Origin: Ophiosphaerella korrae
Lineage: Eukaryota; Ascomycota; Dothideomycetes; Pleosporales; Phaeosphaeriaceae
Direction: 5' to 3'
Assembly: GCA_028456385.1 (NCBI GenBank)
Contig: JALNQF010000160.1
Coordinates: 35,899 to 99,898, forward strand
DNA: 64,000 bases
Shown here: positions 49,191 to 61,284 of the stretch, one piece after another
How positions within the stretch are numbered: the first letter of the stretch is position 1
Layout of the letters: the number at the start of each line of letters is the position of its first letter
Program-made: the position numbers and the translations under genes
Notes under the pieces: generated by a model
What the model was told of the DNA's origin: nothing
What the model saw: only the letters and a program-made list of their open reading frames with translations
Databases searched by the model: none

Positions 49191-50528
49191 CTTTCACGTT
49201 GGATCCACTAACAATTCCAAAAGTCCACTGCTTTGCGAGATTAAGACAGGTAGATATTCTAAGCCACAGATATCCCGGACACCCAGCACCGTACCTAAAC
49301 TTGCCATTTCTCCACTTAAACCGTTTTGGGTCAGCATCCGCACGTCATGGTTGATGTAGTGGGGGCTCATCACGGAACTTTAGAGCAGTTAGCCAGGGAT
49401 CATTAGTATACGGAACAGATAGCTGCAGCGGCAAGCTTCTTGTCAACCGAAGATCGAATTGCTCTGATGCGAAGACCTTGTACTTCTTCAAGGACGCATC
49501 TTAGATCGGGCCCGATTTGCGGTTACAGCGTCGATATCTGGACTTGCGCTAGTAAACTACGATCGCGACTGCTAGGTCCCAAAATGAGGGAGTAGAGTGT
49601 ATGTAGAATGACGGGAAGAAATAAACAATCAATGCCTTCCTTTGACTTCATCTAATCATTTTTGATCTTTACATATTTATAAACAGATTTTGAAATGTAT
49701 ATATGATTCGTGTGAGAACGGGTGAACGCCGCAAGGGCCGTGTGACGGTACATTTAATTAGCTGAGCCAAATGCAAATATATTGGATTGTGTAATACTAA
49801 ATTACCCACGTGTTGACTAGCTCCCTTATCCTAGATAGTTCTTGCGTCTTGTTCAAGAGTATCGGTGTGCGCCTGAACATGGCGTTTTATCTATTTCCTA
49901 GTGATAGAGAATGTATCTAGGCGGCTTAGTACCGAGCAGTGCAATCAATGAGACCTTAGATACCTGTTACGATTTATATTTCTTATTAAGCAACCTCAAA
50001 ATTCAGATTGATGACATCTCCGGCGGTTGTAAGATACCAACTCAGGTCAATAACACTACATCCTCCTGTCATGTAGCAGTGTTCCATGGTAGAATCCGCC
50101 TAAAACCATACGTCAAAGCATAGCATCTTCCAGGGTTTGTTGGCGCAATGACTTGCTGCCTGGACCAGGATCCGCGCGGTCACAAGCCATGGTCCACATT
50201 ATTCATGTTCCCCTTCGTGCCAGCCTAGCGCTTTTACTTCTACACCCAACCACGCCATGCCCTTACACTATATTGGTTCCTGCAGTTGTCCCGTTCCTCT
50301 GCGTGCAATAAGTGGGGTGTCCGCGCGTCTCGCCCTTTGAGTTACACCAAACTACTGCTTCTTCATCGTGTCTTATATGCATTTTTAGCTCTCCATCTCT
50401 TTGTTGCAAAATGCCTAGCTTATAAACAAAACTTGGTTAAAATTGGATTTAGAGTGCTTGATGGAAATCAAGAAACCGATGTTGATGACGCAATAGTGTA
50501 GAGATGATTGGTTGTTGGTATGCGCAAC
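49191..50528. other. Intergenic, no gene supported
   Basis: 1.3 kb upstream of the transporter pseudogene and downstream of GUF1. I searched it for a displaced first transporter exon with an FGYDQG-like motif and saw none. Short plus-strand frames at 49911-50123 and 50286-50501 lack motifs. Confidence 0.45.
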
Positions 50529-52525
50529 CTATCTTGCCAGAAATTTTTGAAAGGCTTCTTGTTCAATCACAACGCTTCCGACAGCTCTGAGTTTCTTCCG
50601 ACCTTCCTTTTGCTTTTCGAGTAGTTTTCTTCGACGGGAGAGATCGCTTGCATGGAGCTTGGCCAAGACATCTTTGCGGAAGGGCTTAATGGTCGCGCGA
50701 GCAATGATCCTTCGACCTACGGCAGCTACAGTGTGTTAGCAATTATTAAACCAGAACCAATATGGCAAGACTAACCTTGTATAATAACTTCAAACATTTG
50801 TCGCTCCACATGCTCTTTGAATTTTTCTACCCACGCTCGTCCTACTTTATCGACTTGGGAAGTGTGTAGGATGCGCGAGACGGCGTCGACGGGCTCGCCA
50901 TTGACGAGGAGGTTTAGTTTGGCGATGGATGATTTGCGGAACCCGGCATCTTCGTAGTCGAGAGACGCGTAACCCTTGGTTGCGCCCTTGAGTTTACCGA
51001 AGAAGTCGTCGACTAAGTGTGATAAGGGGATATCATATTTAAGGATGACTTGTGTTGCGGTAAAGAAGGTGAGCTCTTTCTGTTCACCGCGATTAGACTC
51101 GCAAAGCTTAATAACTTCGCCAATGTATTCATCAGGCAAGGTTATTGTAGCTGAGACGTAAGGTTCGTGAACTTCCTGAATTCTGAAGTGTGCTTGGTCT
51201 TGGTCGGGAAAGTCATTAGGGTTCGTGATAGTAGATTCAGTTCCATCTTTCCAAACAACTTTGAAGGGGACGGATGGCGGTGTAATGATGATATTCGCTC
51301 CGTGCTCTTGGCGGAGACGATCTTCAAAGACGGAACAATGCAACGTGCCGAGAAAGCCTAAGCGCCAACCAGCACCAAGGGCATCAGATGATTCCTTCTG
51401 CAACGTGACGCTCCGGTCATTGAGGATGATTTGTTGAATGCTGTCTTCGAGGTGTTCGTGGTTATCTTGGTCTGTGGGGAAGGCGGCCACGAAGACCATG
51501 CTCTTGGGCTCCTCAAAACCCGGATATGGTTCCACAAGCTTCTCAGATCCAAGAGTAGTATAGGTGTCACCGACCTTGGCCTCCTGCGATCGTTTCATGC
51601 CCGGATTGAAGTGGATATAGCCGACCTGGCCGGCCTTGAGGACGGTCTGCGGAGTTTGATCTGGGTACATGATGCCCACCTCACCCACAATGTATTTGAG
51701 GCCGGTGGCAAATGACCTGATGGTGTCTCCAGGGCGCACCTGTCCATCAAATAGTCGCACCAACAGGATGACACCCTTGTAGACATCGTACCACGAGTCA
51801 ACAAGAAGCATGCGCAGAGGCTTGCTCACCTGACCGACAGGCGCTGGTATTTTCTCGACGACGGTGGGTAGGAGGGATGCAACGTTCAAGCCCGTCTTTG
51901 CCGAGACGAGGACAGCGTCGTCGGGATCCAATTCGAAGGTGTCCTTCATCTGCTCAAGTACTCGCGGTGAGTCGGCATGCGGAAGGTCGACCTTGTTCAA
52001 CACAGGCACCAGCGTGAGGCCCTGGGAAAAGGCGAGATAGAAGTTGGCGACCGTCTGGGCCTGCACGCCCTGACTAGCATCAACCAGCAGCAACGCCCCG
52101 CCGCAGCTGGCATAGCTCCTCGATACCTCGGCGCGAAAGTCGACGTGGCCAGGTGTGTCGACTAGATGCAGCAGGTAGTCGTCGCCCTGGCACTTGTAGA
52201 TCATGGTGCACGTCTGCGCCTTGACCGTGATGCCGCGCTCTCTCTCCACGTCCAGCTTGTCGAGGATCTGCTTGTTGCCACCGGGCTCAATGGTGCCGGT
52301 GAGCTCGAGCAGGCGGTCCGACAGCGTCGATTTGCCATGGTCGATATGGGCGACGATGCAGAAGTTGCGATATCGCTCAATGGGGATATCAGCAATCCGC
52401 TTCTCGAGCTCGGTCTGAGGCCGGAAGGCCTGCGCATAGCTCCTCGTGAAGCATGGCCGGCGGCGGACGGAATGCGCCCGCCAGCTCTGCAGAAGGCTGC
52501 TCGTGGTTCGGACGCATGGTCGCAT
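50529..52525 (-). CDS. GUF1: Mitochondrial translation factor GUF1 (EF4/LepA)
   Basis: Ribosome-binding GTPase of mitochondria, homologous to bacterial LepA/EF4, which promotes back-translocation and fidelity. Exon 1 (50776-52525) and exon 2 (50529-50725) are joined across a 50-bp intron (GTTAGT...TAG), restoring [18 protein letters not shown], which belongs to the LepA C-terminal domain. 648 aa. An Arg/Ser-rich presequence of about 40 residues is followed by the GTPase motifs [17 protein letters not shown] and NKVD. LepA-specific regions follow, including [19 protein letters not shown]. The tail is strongly basic ([19 protein letters not shown]). All functional motifs are intact. Confidence 0.96.
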
Positions 52526-52845
52526 GGGTGTTCATCCTGGGGTTGAGACGTTGAGACCATTTGGCGTGCTGGACTTTTCTTGCGAGCCGAGTCTTATCTA
52601 ATCAGCAATCGGCAACTTCCTTGGATACCCTTCACGCCCACACCGATCGTCTGCAGCACTCCCACACGACATACAACATCGCGCGCCTGTAACAATCTGA
52701 TAGCCAAAACTAATCATCCCCTTCCTGTTGTTATTATCGGCCTCTTTTGCCGTGCTCACAACCACTGCATCCACTACCCTGCTGTCCTGTATTTCTCTGT
52801 CGCAGTCGCCCTGTCAACACAAGGTAAACACAAGGCGCACTCACG
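52526..52845. promoter_or_regulatory. Divergent promoter, GUF1 / MAD2
   Basis: 320 bp separating two divergent start codons. The MAD2 side holds a pyrimidine-rich leader. No specific element is claimed. Confidence 0.5.
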
Positions 52846-53859
52846 ATGTCACAACCAAAAACATCATCAAGATCCAAATCCTCAAAGAGCGACTCTTCCA
52901 AGGTACACAAGCTTGCCCTCAAGGGATCCTCCAAAGTGGTCAATGAATTTGTATGCAGATCGATCCTGCCGGCCAAGGTCGTCCCACACGCTAACCCCTT
53001 TCCAGTTTGAGTATTCCATCAACACCATCCTGTTCGTACCAGCTTAATCTACTCCCTCCAACAGAGACACTCATCACGCATAGTTTCCAGCGAGGTGTCT
53101 ACCCGGCCGAGGATTTCACTGCGTTAGTCATAGTAGCAAATCAATCGACTCTGATGTCATTACTAACAATACATAGGGTCAAGAAGTATGGCTTGACCAT
53201 GATGGGTATGCACTTCTTTCCCCCCATCAGTCATCACCTTCCTACTGACACACCTAGTTACTGCCGACGACCAAGTCAAGGCTTACATCAAAAAGATCAT
53301 GGCACAACTTAAAGAATGGATGTATGGAGGCAAAATATCAAAACTCGTCGTGGTCATCACTAGTAAGGAGACAGGCGAGCATGTAGAGCGCTGGCAGTTT
53401 GACGTGAGCCATTATTCCATGTTGCATGAATCATGTCTAACGTGTTGACAGGTCCAAATATTTGGAAAAAATGCAAAATCAACGAGCTCAAGAAAGACAG
53501 CCGATGACGAAAACGCCGCACCAGAGTATGCCCTCACACACGGCCAACATAGTTCTGATACTAAGCTATGTGACAGAAGCAATGATGCACCAGAAGAGAA
53601 GACCGAAACAGAGATCCAAGCAGAGATTCAGTCAATCTTCAGACAAATTACAGCCTCGGTGACCTTCTTACCCATGCTTGACGGCAACTGCACCTTCAAT
53701 GTATTGGTCTATGCAGACGCAGACTCCGAGGTGCCTCTAGAGTGGGGTGACAGCGACGCCAAAGAAATCCAGAACGGCGAAAAGGTGCAGCTGCGGAGCT
53801 TCAGCACGAGCAATCATCGTGTAGATACACTTGTGAGCTATAGGTACATGGTAACCTGA
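52846..53859 (+). CDS. MAD2: Spindle assembly checkpoint protein MAD2 (HORMA domain)
   Basis: Binds Cdc20 and Mad1 at kinetochores to delay anaphase. Seven exons: 52846-52950, 53006-53031, 53084-53122, 53177-53205, 53258-53403, 53452-53525 and 53577-53859, total 233 aa. Exons 2-4 are only 26, 39 and 29 nt. Splicing gives EFFEYSINTILFQRGVYPAE, then VKKYGLTMMVTADDQVKAYI, matching the HORMA core; exon 2 uses a GTTCGT donor, which preserves the conserved FQRG. Exon 5 has KLVVVITSKETGEHVERWQF. An acidic linker of about 25 residues after GKNAKS is longer than in yeast. The safety-belt end, SEVPLEWGDSDAKEIQNGEK and LRSFSTSNHRVDTLVSYR, is intact. Confidence 0.95.
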
Positions 53860-54891
53860 CACCCCAACTGCGGTTCATACATTGACCAACTCTGCAGGCT
53901 CGCTGATTAGTTTCCCTTCCTTACAATCACTACATTCGTGTTCCCAATACTCAGGATTGCCATCGCCTAGACTAGTTGAGTAGTCCTTGCATTTGCGCAC
54001 AACATTCGTATTCTCAACAAGTTAGACTTTTGAGGTATTTTGATAGTCATAATATATGGCCATTGTAAATAGCCACCAATACAAGGCACACCGCCCCTCA
54101 AGTCGTGCGTCAGGACGCTGCATGACACAATTGTTTGTGTTCAAAAGAGCGCTCACCGCAACGAGATATTACGACGCCTTGGTAGTACCGACTCTCTGTT
54201 CTAGGTTGGCGTATGGATTCGTGCATACAATTTATCAGAATGTCTCACCGCACTGCGCAACCTCGTCAAGTTTTTCGACTTCCAAAATCACCCACTTCAA
54301 GCTTGCATTATCAAATAAACTGGCTAAATCCCCACAGTTGCAATTCCCTCATCAAGCTTCCGGCTTTCAAATTACCAACTGTCATAATCACAAGGCTAAA
54401 GCCTCAGAAGTCAGTCAAAGTCTTGCATGATATCGCAGATCTGCTGTACCTTTGTGGTCGGGAACCATACAAACTAATAGCCAGGTGGTGCTCAGCAATG
54501 GAATTCCACCGAGTCACCCAGGGCGCAAAGATTATTCTCCTAACACAGCCTCAGGTATGCCCTATCTGAATCATTAATGTAAGCGAAATGAAACATGTGT
54601 AAGTTTTCACGGTACAGTGCAGGATACCTTCGACGACTGAGATCAGTCTGCACGAATAACATCATATGCCGTGGCCGCTTTGTTGTGCAACTATGTCAAC
54701 AGACCAGCTAATTCTACCTGGTCAATTTTGAGAGTTGACTTTGATAGCTAGCTAGCTGCCCCTCATCTCCCGACTCCTATTTTACCTTTTCGGTCTCTTC
54801 TCAATACTAACACCCTTTTCAAGTGCCCATATCTCCTAATTTTTTACAAGACTATTCTCGTCTATCCCATTATTTACTATATCAATAAGAA
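53860..54891. other. Intergenic, no gene supported
   Basis: 1 kb between two plus-strand genes. Open frames at 54056-54430 and 54213-54569 overlap in different phases and have no motif. Confidence 0.45.
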
Positions 54892-57785
54892 ATGATGCAC
54901 TGTCTCAAAGCAGGGGAAAAAATACAGAGCGCACCAAACACAACTACAGGCAAAGTACACGATGAGCAAACACTGCCAGGTGCCCCCGTCTCAAGAACTG
55001 GTGTAGACCAACACGTAAGCTCTATTCCTACAGTCGACATACCGTTACGATCACAAACCACCAACACTCAGTCCATATTGCAAACTAGAGCACAAAGTCT
55101 TGAATCGGATGCAATACGAGATATTAAATGCGAAGTACTGGCCAACTGGCTTCACTCCAAGTCAGAAGAAAAGCTGTGGATTACGGGCCAACCATGGGAA
55201 GGTGTATTCGTGAAGAAAGCCAAAGGGAGTTACGCACATTACCCTGCTGAACTTGTCGATGATGGCATCAATATGTATAGATCGATAGCTGCGCTAAATG
55301 TTCGAGTACGTGGTGGACTATCATTCACTATCCTTGTGTCAAGATCTAACGAAGGCTCTACAGTGTGCGATGACGGTCACTACTCGGATAATTTCACTGG
55401 TGCTATCACGAACCAAACTTCCTTACGTGGAAATTCGGCCTCGCCAACGTCTTCAGGTCATTCAAGACCTTGATGCCTTACCACACTGCCACAAAAATCA
55501 GTCTGCTGCCTTTATCGCGTCACATGAAATTCTCGTTGTATGGGAAGACGACCCAGTAAGACTTCTCAACCACGCACAAGGAATCCAAGATGCACTCGTA
55601 AAAATGATTTGGGGCAACGAACTTTTTCATCCTAGTCAAATGGCACTTGAGAAGAATACGGCTTCCAATGTACCAGAACTCGACCTGCCGCCAGATCAAG
55701 AGGACCAAGAAGACCCTCAACGGAGGATTATACTATGGCAGGCGATATACACATCGCTAGCTATATGTATGCTCATAACTGCACTTGGCTCTGGTTATAG
55801 GCAAATCGCTATCCAACAATTGCACGAACCGAATTGGCTCCGTCTGCTGTTCGTCATCGCCCTACCAGGCCAAGTGTGGCTTTCACTTGTACTTTGCTAT
55901 CCCCATTATATACTTTTTTACAAGCTGACAGAATTAGTTCTTCTTTCAAGCTATTGTCGGGAATATTGCTCAAGTCTGCGGATCCCTGGATGCCATGAAG
56001 CACAACAGCCTGTACTACTCGGCCAAAGGTCCACAATGCCTCAAACGTGATAGATACGGTGGGCTACCACATGTAACAATTCAGATGCCAGTCTATAAGG
56101 AGGGACTTCAAAGTGTAATCAAACCCACGGTGCAATCGATCAAACAAGCTATCTCAACTTATGAATTACAAGGCGGCTCGGCGAACATTTTTGTCAACGA
56201 TGACGGGAGTGAGTTAAATTGCTGTGTTTTCAAAGTCTCTCTACTGATAGGGTATAGTGCAACTATTAGTGAGAGAAAACGTGCAAGAAAGGAAAGACTT
56301 TTACGACGAAAATAACATTGGATGGGTCGCACGCCCTAAGCACAATCCAAATCCCAGGCAAAAAGAAAAGGTATTCCTCCGACGTGGAAAATTCAAGAAG
56401 GCCTCAAATATGAACTATGCTCTACGGTTTAGTGACCAGATCGAAGAAAGATTGGCCGTTATTGAACGTGGGCCTCACTGGTCGCAAAAGGACGAGGACA
56501 CAGCTTACGCAGTGGCGCTCCATCAAGTCCTAGATGAACGTAATGGCGAAACATGGGCCGACGGTAATATCCGCATGGGTGACTATATCCTTATCATTGA
56601 CTCCGACACCCGAGTTCCAGAAAATTGTTTACTCGAAGCTGTCAGCGAAATGGAGCAATGCCCCGAGGTCGCCATTCTCCAATATATTTCTGGCGTCATG
56701 AATGTCACCAACAGCTTCTTTGAGAACGGCATTACCTTTTTTACAAACATGATTTACACAATGATCAAATTTGCAGTCGCCAATGGAGACGTCGCACCTT
56801 TTGTCGGGCACAATGCGATACTGCGGTGGTCAGCTCTACAAAGCATATCTTACAACTGCGAGTCTGATCACTGCACAAAATTCTGGTCCGAGAGCACTGT
56901 TTCAGAAGACTTTGACATATCCCTGCGCCTTCAAGCCGAAGGCTATATCGTCCGTCTAGCAGCTTACAAAGGCGACGGTTTCAAAGAAGGTGTCTCTCTA
57001 ACCGTCTACGACGAACTGGCCCGCTGGAAGAAGTAAGTTATCATCACTCTCATATCAACATCCTCAACTAATCATGTCCTAGGTACGCCTTCGGCTGCAA
57101 TGAACTTATCTTCAACCCACTCAAAGACTGGCTCTTCAAAGGCCCCTTCACGCGACTCTTTATCTCCTTTTTCATTTCTAGCATGCCCCTCGCTTCTAAA
57201 ATTACCATCATGGCTTACATTGGAACATACTACGCCATCGGATCATCCTGGATTTTTACTGTATTGAACTATTTCCTCATTGGCTTTTTTAACGGCCATC
57301 TAGACCACTACTATATTGACTCATTCAAGGTCTACTTCGCCATCGTATTCGTCTTTACCATCGTTGGAAACATTAGCCTTGCCGTCATCCGCGCCCGCAT
57401 CTCAGAAGCCAATGTCGTGAAGTCGGTCATGCAGAATCTGAAATGGATACCCATGATGACAATATTCCTAGGTGGGATCAGTTTGCATATTAGCCAAGCG
57501 TTGGTCAGTCATTTTCTTAGTGTCGATATGGAGTGGGGCAGTACGTCTAAGGAGGCAAGCGATGTGACTTTTTTTCAGGCGATGAGAGACGTCGCAAAGA
57601 AGTTCAAATGGACTTTTGCATTTTGTGGTATAATGACAACGGCAATGTTGATTTGTGCATTTGCTATTCAAGAAGACTGGCAGATTCGGTTGCTGGTAGC
57701 TTGTTGGCCGACAGGGACGGTGGTGGTGACGCATGCTCTGTTACCAATCGTTCTAAATCCGGATTTAATAACGTTTACTTGGTAG
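54892..57785 (+). CDS. Membrane glycosyltransferase family 2 (processive, chitin-synthase-like)
   Basis: Five exons: 54892-55305, 55364-55888, 55938-56208, 56258-57032 and 57083-57785, total 895 aa. N-terminal helices around residues 255-320 precede the cytosolic catalytic core. VTIQMPVYKEGLQ and FVNDDG mark the nucleotide-sugar fold, DSDTR (about residue 517) is the metal-binding DxD, and EDFDISLRLQAEG (about 620) carries the acceptor-side Asp. After YDELARWKKYAFGCNELIFN come about six hydrophobic segments. It resembles polysaccharide-synthase-like fungal GT2 proteins, some of which affect hyphal growth on surfaces; orthology to those is not established here. The second intron uses GTACTT and TTAG, an acceptable but weak pair. 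It ends 186 bp from the convergent PTH11-like gene. Confidence 0.88.
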
Positions 57786-57971
57786 ATTCATTTGGCCATG
57801 GCATGACCGAATTTGCCTATTCCCATGCGGGTAACTGGTTAGAATGTTAGGAAAATGTATCTATCGTTGACCTCTGTCCAGCATCTAATTCACATTGGAC
57901 AACCATCCCTTCTTTGACAGTTCCGTGAATTCATTTTGATTACCTTGTTTCCATACTTTTTAGCCTGTATT

Positions 57972-59577
57972 TTACTTGTGACCTTGGTCTTCCGAACCAC
58001 GCTGTAAAATGATAAGCCCAGTGCTTGCATCGCTGGCATCATCCCTAACAGCCCTAACCCTACTATTTTTGTCCATCCTTCCAAGACCTAACTGACTTGG
58101 CGTCCGGTTGTTCTGATGTGCTGGAGGAGGTCTAATTAGCCCCTTGCTCTCTTTCGGCGTTTCTGCCACAACAACTCCTGACCCCAGCGACTCCATGTGG
58201 AACAACTTCTGTTCACGGGACCCCGAACTAGACGGGAAACCACCACCATCAAGTTCTTTTTCTCCAAGTGGAATAGGTCGGCGGTATGAAGAGGATTGGC
58301 GAGTGCTTGCGAAGATGCGCGGGAACATTTTATTCATCAAAGGTTTACAACCTGGGAGACAACCGCAGGCAACGCCGACGCCACTTTCCACACTCATGAT
58401 GATAAAGACAGTTGCGCCATCCCCTATACGAAGTTAGTCATGTACTGGAAGAAAGTGTTCGGGAAGGGCGGTTATGGCATACAGAATGCATCGTACGAGA
58501 CGAGAAAAACGTGAACGAGATACATTCGCGCAATGCCAGCGATGCAAACACTTTTCGTTCATTAGTCTTTACAGTAAATTTATTGAGTTACGAGACTTAC
58601 ATGACGCCCAGTGAGAACATGCAGATCAATGTGACACGTTGACGAAGAGATACTTGAACGTTGAGAAGCTCCCTTGCAGGCCAGAGGAAGATGACAAAAT
58701 CGCTAAACGTGTTTTGCGCCGAGTGAAAGTAGGCGATTGCCCTGATATTGAGGCATTTTGCCTTGCCAATATATTTGAAGATTTCCCAGTATGTACTTAT
58801 TGGTCTGGATACAACGTCAACGCAATAATAATTTGAAGAGAATGTGAGGCATCATACGAGCATTGAAACAAAGTTACGAAGAAACATGCTCCGTTGAATG
58901 ATATAGTGTAGAAGAGCATGATGCGACAGAACCACTTGTTTGTTCTTGAGGGGAATATTCCTAATTCTAATGAGATCCTCGTGCTAGAGTAGTTCAAGTG
59001 AGGAAGGCGAGCATACGCAAATACGTAAGCAGTATGGCAACTTTCATAAGTGTTATTATAGTAGTAAATAACAGTTGTTGAGCCAAGCCTATCTATTATA
59101 GTGTGAGCTGAGTTTCCAAGGAATGAGGTACATATTATACTTGGGAAGCTTTTATTGAACCATAAAGCATCTTCGTGGGAATGTCCCCTAATAGGCATTA
59201 GTGATTGTCACTAGAAACCTCTGTCACGGACGTACAAAGGTGGTAGCCCATCTTAAATTCTGGAAGCGTTGCTATTAGAAGCATGATATTACTACTGATA
59301 GATAGCAACTACTAGTATCAACATAAAGCTATTGTGTATCCTGTGTCTAAGATGATTGTAACGGACTTACAGAAGCAAGGAACATAACCCAATCATCCCA
59401 ACCTAGCGTGTAAATGATCACAGTCCGGCTGTAAAATCGACAAGATATGAAAGTAGCGACTAGTATCGTCATTGGGATAACAACCGCCAATGCGAGCGGC
59501 CTGCGGGTTTCTGGATCAACATAATTCGGCGCCGGCCAGGAAGCAAACTCGGCCGCAGTCGGAAATCTCGAAGTCAT
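57972..59577 (-). CDS. PTH11-like seven-helix membrane protein (fungal rhodopsin domain)
   Basis: Eight exons: 59371-59577, 59236-59308, 59141-59187, 59017-59092, 58858-58960, 58601-58804, 58483-58550 and 57972-58423, total 409 aa; every junction is frame-consistent. Exon 1 has RFYSRTVIIYTLGWDDWVM, typical of the N-terminal half of the domain. Splicing restores KMGYHLWDIPTKMLYGSIKA, then ILLTYLRIFPSRTNKWFCR, FQCSPISTYWEIFKYIGKA and FIIMSVESGVGVACGCLPG, the characteristic later helices. A Ser/Arg-rich cytosolic tail of about 130 residues follows. Related proteins act in surface sensing and host recognition in plant pathogens; this one's ligand is unknown. Several exons are under 80 nt, so automated callers may miss them. 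Confidence 0.88.
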
Positions 59578-60283
59578 TATTCGTATACCAGTGAGAACGA
59601 GGAGACGAGATTACAGCCGAGATATTTAAGAAACACAAGAACCGATCAAGTCAGAACGCTCGGGAGGGGCCGTTCTTATGATAAGGCCGCATGTACAGGC
59701 CCTGCCACTTGTTGACTCAAAGTAGATATTCAGCTCCATGAAAGCAGACCTCTTATGCACAGGCAGGGGTCAGTTTCAGGCAATCTAGGTGCAATAATAA
59801 GGTACTTGCATGCATCAAGTCACGCCCACGTTCTCACCTACTCAAAAGGATACTTGTTCCGGGACCGGTAATACGCTGGCGATGCAAGTATCATATATCG
59901 CTGGCGCCTTGTGGCAGGGTCGATTGATTGTGTGGTAAAGTCAATGGTGCGCATGTTGTTGTCGCATCGGCCTGCGCAATCAATCTCGAGATCGTGATGC
60001 GTCAGCGCAACGCAATATGCAGTTGCAAGAGATAGTGAAACCACTAAACTCGGACGTTGCGCATTGAGTAATGCAATTCGTGGCGCACTTTTGATGGTTT
60101 GGTGCTCGACCGAAGCCTAGATGTTCTCATTGGTGGAGCTCGACAGCCATTCCATTTCCCTGAAGATCATTTAGCGTGAGGCTTGCTCACTCATAGTTAG
60201 CTGTTAGCAACTTCCGAAGCACTGTTTTACCAAATTGTTGGATAGCATGGGCAGGCATCCATTTTCCCCAGAAGCGTTTGCCA
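59578..60283. other. Intergenic upstream of the PTH11-like gene
   Basis: Presumed promoter of the gene ending at 59577, then unassigned sequence. No gene is seen. Confidence 0.45.
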
Positions 60284-60364
60284 CATGGCTGCACGACCAT
60301 TCCAAGCCCATGGCTGCACGACCATTCCAAGCCCATGGCTGCACGACCATTCCAAGCCCATGGC
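60284..60364. repeat. 25-bp tandem repeat, three perfect copies plus partial
   Basis: Unit CATGGCTGCACGACCATTCC plus AAGCC, starting at 60284, 60309 and 60334, with a truncated fourth at 60359. No mismatches among the three full copies, so the array is young or recently homogenised. Confidence 0.95.
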
Positions 60365-60877
60365 GCATCGTCTGCCACGATAAGCATGAGCGCTACGCGC
60401 ACAGTGCTTTCGTGTCTGCCGTACCATGTAGACACAAACCATAGTGAATGTGTCTCCTTCGCCAATTAGATTTGTCTGGGATGTTTCCAAGGCCAGGCCA
60501 GACGTCTCAAAGCTCATGGACTTGGTAACTATCGGCCATGAATCAAGAAGTAACCCCTGAAAATAGTTGCCGAATAATGCCGGCCATAATCACTTTGTCG
60601 TCTTTGAATTCTAGTATTCGGCAATTGCGTACCGTTCGCTGATCGATTTTTACCACGATGTAGGGTTGCAAAGGGGAAGGTGGGATTCGTGAACACCTTA
60701 TCAAACAAACCAAGCTGGAAAAGGATAAAGCGCGAAAGCCAAGTCCGTGACGTGCATCCCATGAGGTCGCTATTTTCATAGTCCGGCCTAGGTTTTTTCT
60801 CAAATTGGTAATTTCACCGTGATTTCGGCAGCAAAGTTGATTTGTGGGGGGTGGGCTGGTGAGTGCCGGGTACTTGG
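60365..60877. other. Intergenic, nothing identified
   Basis: Open frames here are chance overlaps, and no domain is seen. Confidence 0.45.
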
Positions 60878-61280
60878 TGTTGTGAGATGCGAGCTCAGGA
60901 ATGAGTGGGAGATGATCATTGATTGACGAGCTATCTGAGCTGGGCTACTTATATACAGTGGAGCAGCTCGAACGGCTCGTGCGGCGAGCTTACTGCTGCG
61001 AGCTTACCTGAATTGTATGGAGCAGAGCTCTAACTTGCGACACACCCCCCAGGTGAGCTGCGCAGCAGAGCTGTTCAGTGAGTTCTGTAGCAGTCATCTG
61101 AACTTAGTTGAAAACACCTTCACCTGCGATTCTGTTTGTTTTTGGCTCGTGCGCTGCGCGCAGTATACTCAGAGTTTTCTCAGCCTCGTAAACTCTTTAG
61201 TAACCATCATCATGGCCATCGTAAGTTGCCGTTTTTGAAGCTTTGTAGCTTGCTTTCTTGTTGGTGATTGTTGCACTACC
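60878..61280 (+). repeat. Intact copy of a direct repeat, AGCT-rich, with promoter-like end
   Basis: This segment is the unmutated counterpart of 63474-63899. It is dense in AGCT/GAGCT words, has CTTATATA near 60947, and ends with CATCATCATGGCCATC followed by GTAAGT, that is an ATG (61212) and three codons before a splice-donor consensus. It could be the 5' end of a gene or element, but no downstream exon can be identified because mutated transposon sequence follows. Confidence 0.85.
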
Positions 61281-61284
61281 GTGT

